This document shows, one piece after another, positions 8,694 to 8,973 of a DNA stretch of 8,973 nt (position 1 is the first letter of the stretch; each line of letters begins with the position of its first letter). The DNA comes from Dokdonella_A sp937902695. GTDB taxonomy: Bacteria > Pseudomonadota > Gammaproteobacteria > Xanthomonadales > Rhodanobacteraceae. A program made the translations under genes and the position numbers. The stretch spans positions 1-8,973 of the forward strand of contig JBEHYO010000117.1 in assembly GCA_048498135.1 (NCBI GenBank), given 5' to 3'. The notes beneath the pieces were generated by a model, which was not told where the DNA came from, searched no databases, and worked only from the letters and a program-made list of their open reading frames with translations.

Positions 8694-8790
8694 GCCATTC
8701 CGGCGTAAGCCGGAATCCATTTTGACCTTCGTCGTTGCGGCCGAGGGCGGAATCCATTTCAACCTTCGTCATTCCCGCGGAAGCGGGAAT
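8694..8790. repeat. Tandem array of three 37-bp-period hairpin units
   Basis: Three units start at 8694, 8731 and 8768, exactly 37 bases apart. Each is a short hairpin followed by a conserved linker of the form CCATTTYRACCTTC. Unit 1 has arms ATTCCGGC/GCCGGAAT (8697-8704, 8709-8716) with loop GTAA. Unit 2 is degenerate (8731 to about 8753). Unit 3 has arms ATTCCCGC/GCGGGAAT (8771-8778, 8783-8790) with loop GGAA. The unit-3 arms and the linker recur at 2032-2076. The linkers are conserved and not unique, so this is not a CRISPR array; it looks like a REP-like dispersed repeat that has duplicated in tandem. Confidence 0.85.
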
Positions 8791-8871
8791 CCAGTTTGCC
8801 TTTGCTCTTCGCCGCTCCGCGATAGCCGACTCACGTCCCTGTGTTTTTCCGTCCGCCATCCTGGCGGCCGG

Positions 8872-8905
8872 GTCACTTTCTCTTGCTCGTGCAAGAGAAA
8901 GTAAC
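8872..8905. repeat. Long hairpin with ACTTTCTCTTGC arms
   Basis: A perfect 12-bp inverted repeat has arms ACTTTCTCTTGC (8875-8886) and GCAAGAGAAAGT (8891-8902) around loop TCGT. After a single C/A mismatch the pairing resumes for two more bases (GT at 8872, AC at 8904). It is followed by ACCAAAGAGAA. I recall very similar strings as dispersed intergenic elements in Xanthomonadales genomes, which is memory and not a search result. There is no T-run directly after the stem on either strand, so it is not a standard terminator. Confidence 0.8.
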
Positions 8906-8932
8906 CAAAGAGAACACGCCCTCGGCGCCGCG

Positions 8933-8952
8933 CCCTCGCCTGAAGGCGAGGG
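8933..8952. repeat. Small hairpin CCCTCGCC/GGCGAGGG
   Basis: An 8-bp perfect inverted repeat with loop TGAA (arms 8933-8940 and 8945-8952) lies 27 bases after the longer hairpin. With a CCGCC/GGCGG dyad at 8853-8857/8863-8867 it makes a composite block of three successive dyads, probably one interspersed repeat element that continues past the right edge. Confidence 0.7.
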
Positions 8953-8973
8953 TTCGCTACGGGCGGACGGGTT

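Larger units (their letters stand above)
8588..8973. other. Gene-free region of interspersed repeats upstream of liuC
   Basis: This 386-base stretch holds no supportable gene on either strand. From the liuC side it contains a weak -10-like TATCAT (8618-8613, minus), a small hairpin GGATGG/CCATCC (8674-8679, 8685-8690), the 37-bp-period array, an unstructured stretch near 8791-8850, and a composite block of hairpins from 8851 to the edge. The liuC promoter should lie in the part nearest 8588, but no convincing -35/-10 pair is visible. Confidence 0.7.

Noticed and set aside
8694..8790. Possible CRISPR array
   Set aside because: Regular 37-base period, but the spacers are conserved, short and identical in kind, and there are only three units with no cas genes.
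8722..8904. Small plus-strand frame of 60 codons
   Set aside because: It translates hairpin repeats and has no ribosome binding site or recognisable domain; such repeat-derived frames are commonly spurious.

Overview
The window is uniformly GC-rich (codon third positions mostly G or C) and gene-dense. It reads as ordinary chromosome of a proteobacterium. The Liu-type leucine catabolism genes, a short FeoB, and intergenic hairpin repeats of the 'GTCATTCCCGC..GCGGGAAT' and 'ACTTTCTCTTGC..GCAAGAGAAAGT' kinds would fit a gammaproteobacterium of the Xanthomonadales/Lysobacterales. That taxonomic call is inference from memory of such repeats and is not proven by the sequence.

Layout, left to right. 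(1) Positions 1-1949: a feoA-feoB ferrous iron uptake operon on the minus strand. feoB runs off the left edge. feoA is preceded by an extended -10 promoter with a Fur-like operator directly downstream of it. (2) 1950-2117: an intergenic stretch with a tandem hairpin repeat, including a perfect 16-bp stem. (3) 2118-5718: a minus-strand operon of three genes in the order liuD (biotin carboxylase/carrier subunit of methylcrotonyl-CoA carboxylase), an unrecognised lipoprotein, and mvaB/liuE (HMG-CoA lyase). The last two overlap by ATGA. (4) 5719-5859: a divergent promoter region. (5) 5860-7404: a plus-strand TPR-sulfotransferase fusion protein. (6) 7405-8587: a minus-strand pair, liuC (enoyl-CoA hydratase family, probable methylglutaconyl-CoA hydratase) followed by a small VOC/glyoxalase-fold protein. 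The VOC stop codon abuts the sulfotransferase stop codon with no intervening base. (7) 8588-8973: a gene-free region made of interspersed repeats, namely three 37-bp-period hairpin units followed by a composite block of hairpins.

Together liuD, liuC and mvaB encode consecutive steps of leucine/isovalerate degradation: 3-methylcrotonyl-CoA to 3-methylglutaconyl-CoA to HMG-CoA to acetyl-CoA plus acetoacetate. The carboxyltransferase partner (liuB), isovaleryl-CoA dehydrogenase (liuA) and regulator (liuR) are not in the window. The lipoprotein, VOC protein and sulfotransferase are the non-canonical members of the neighbourhood. I did not find a clearly new system. The best leads are the lipoprotein embedded in the liu operon, the misplaced conventional start of feoA relative to its promoter, and the periodic hairpin arrays.
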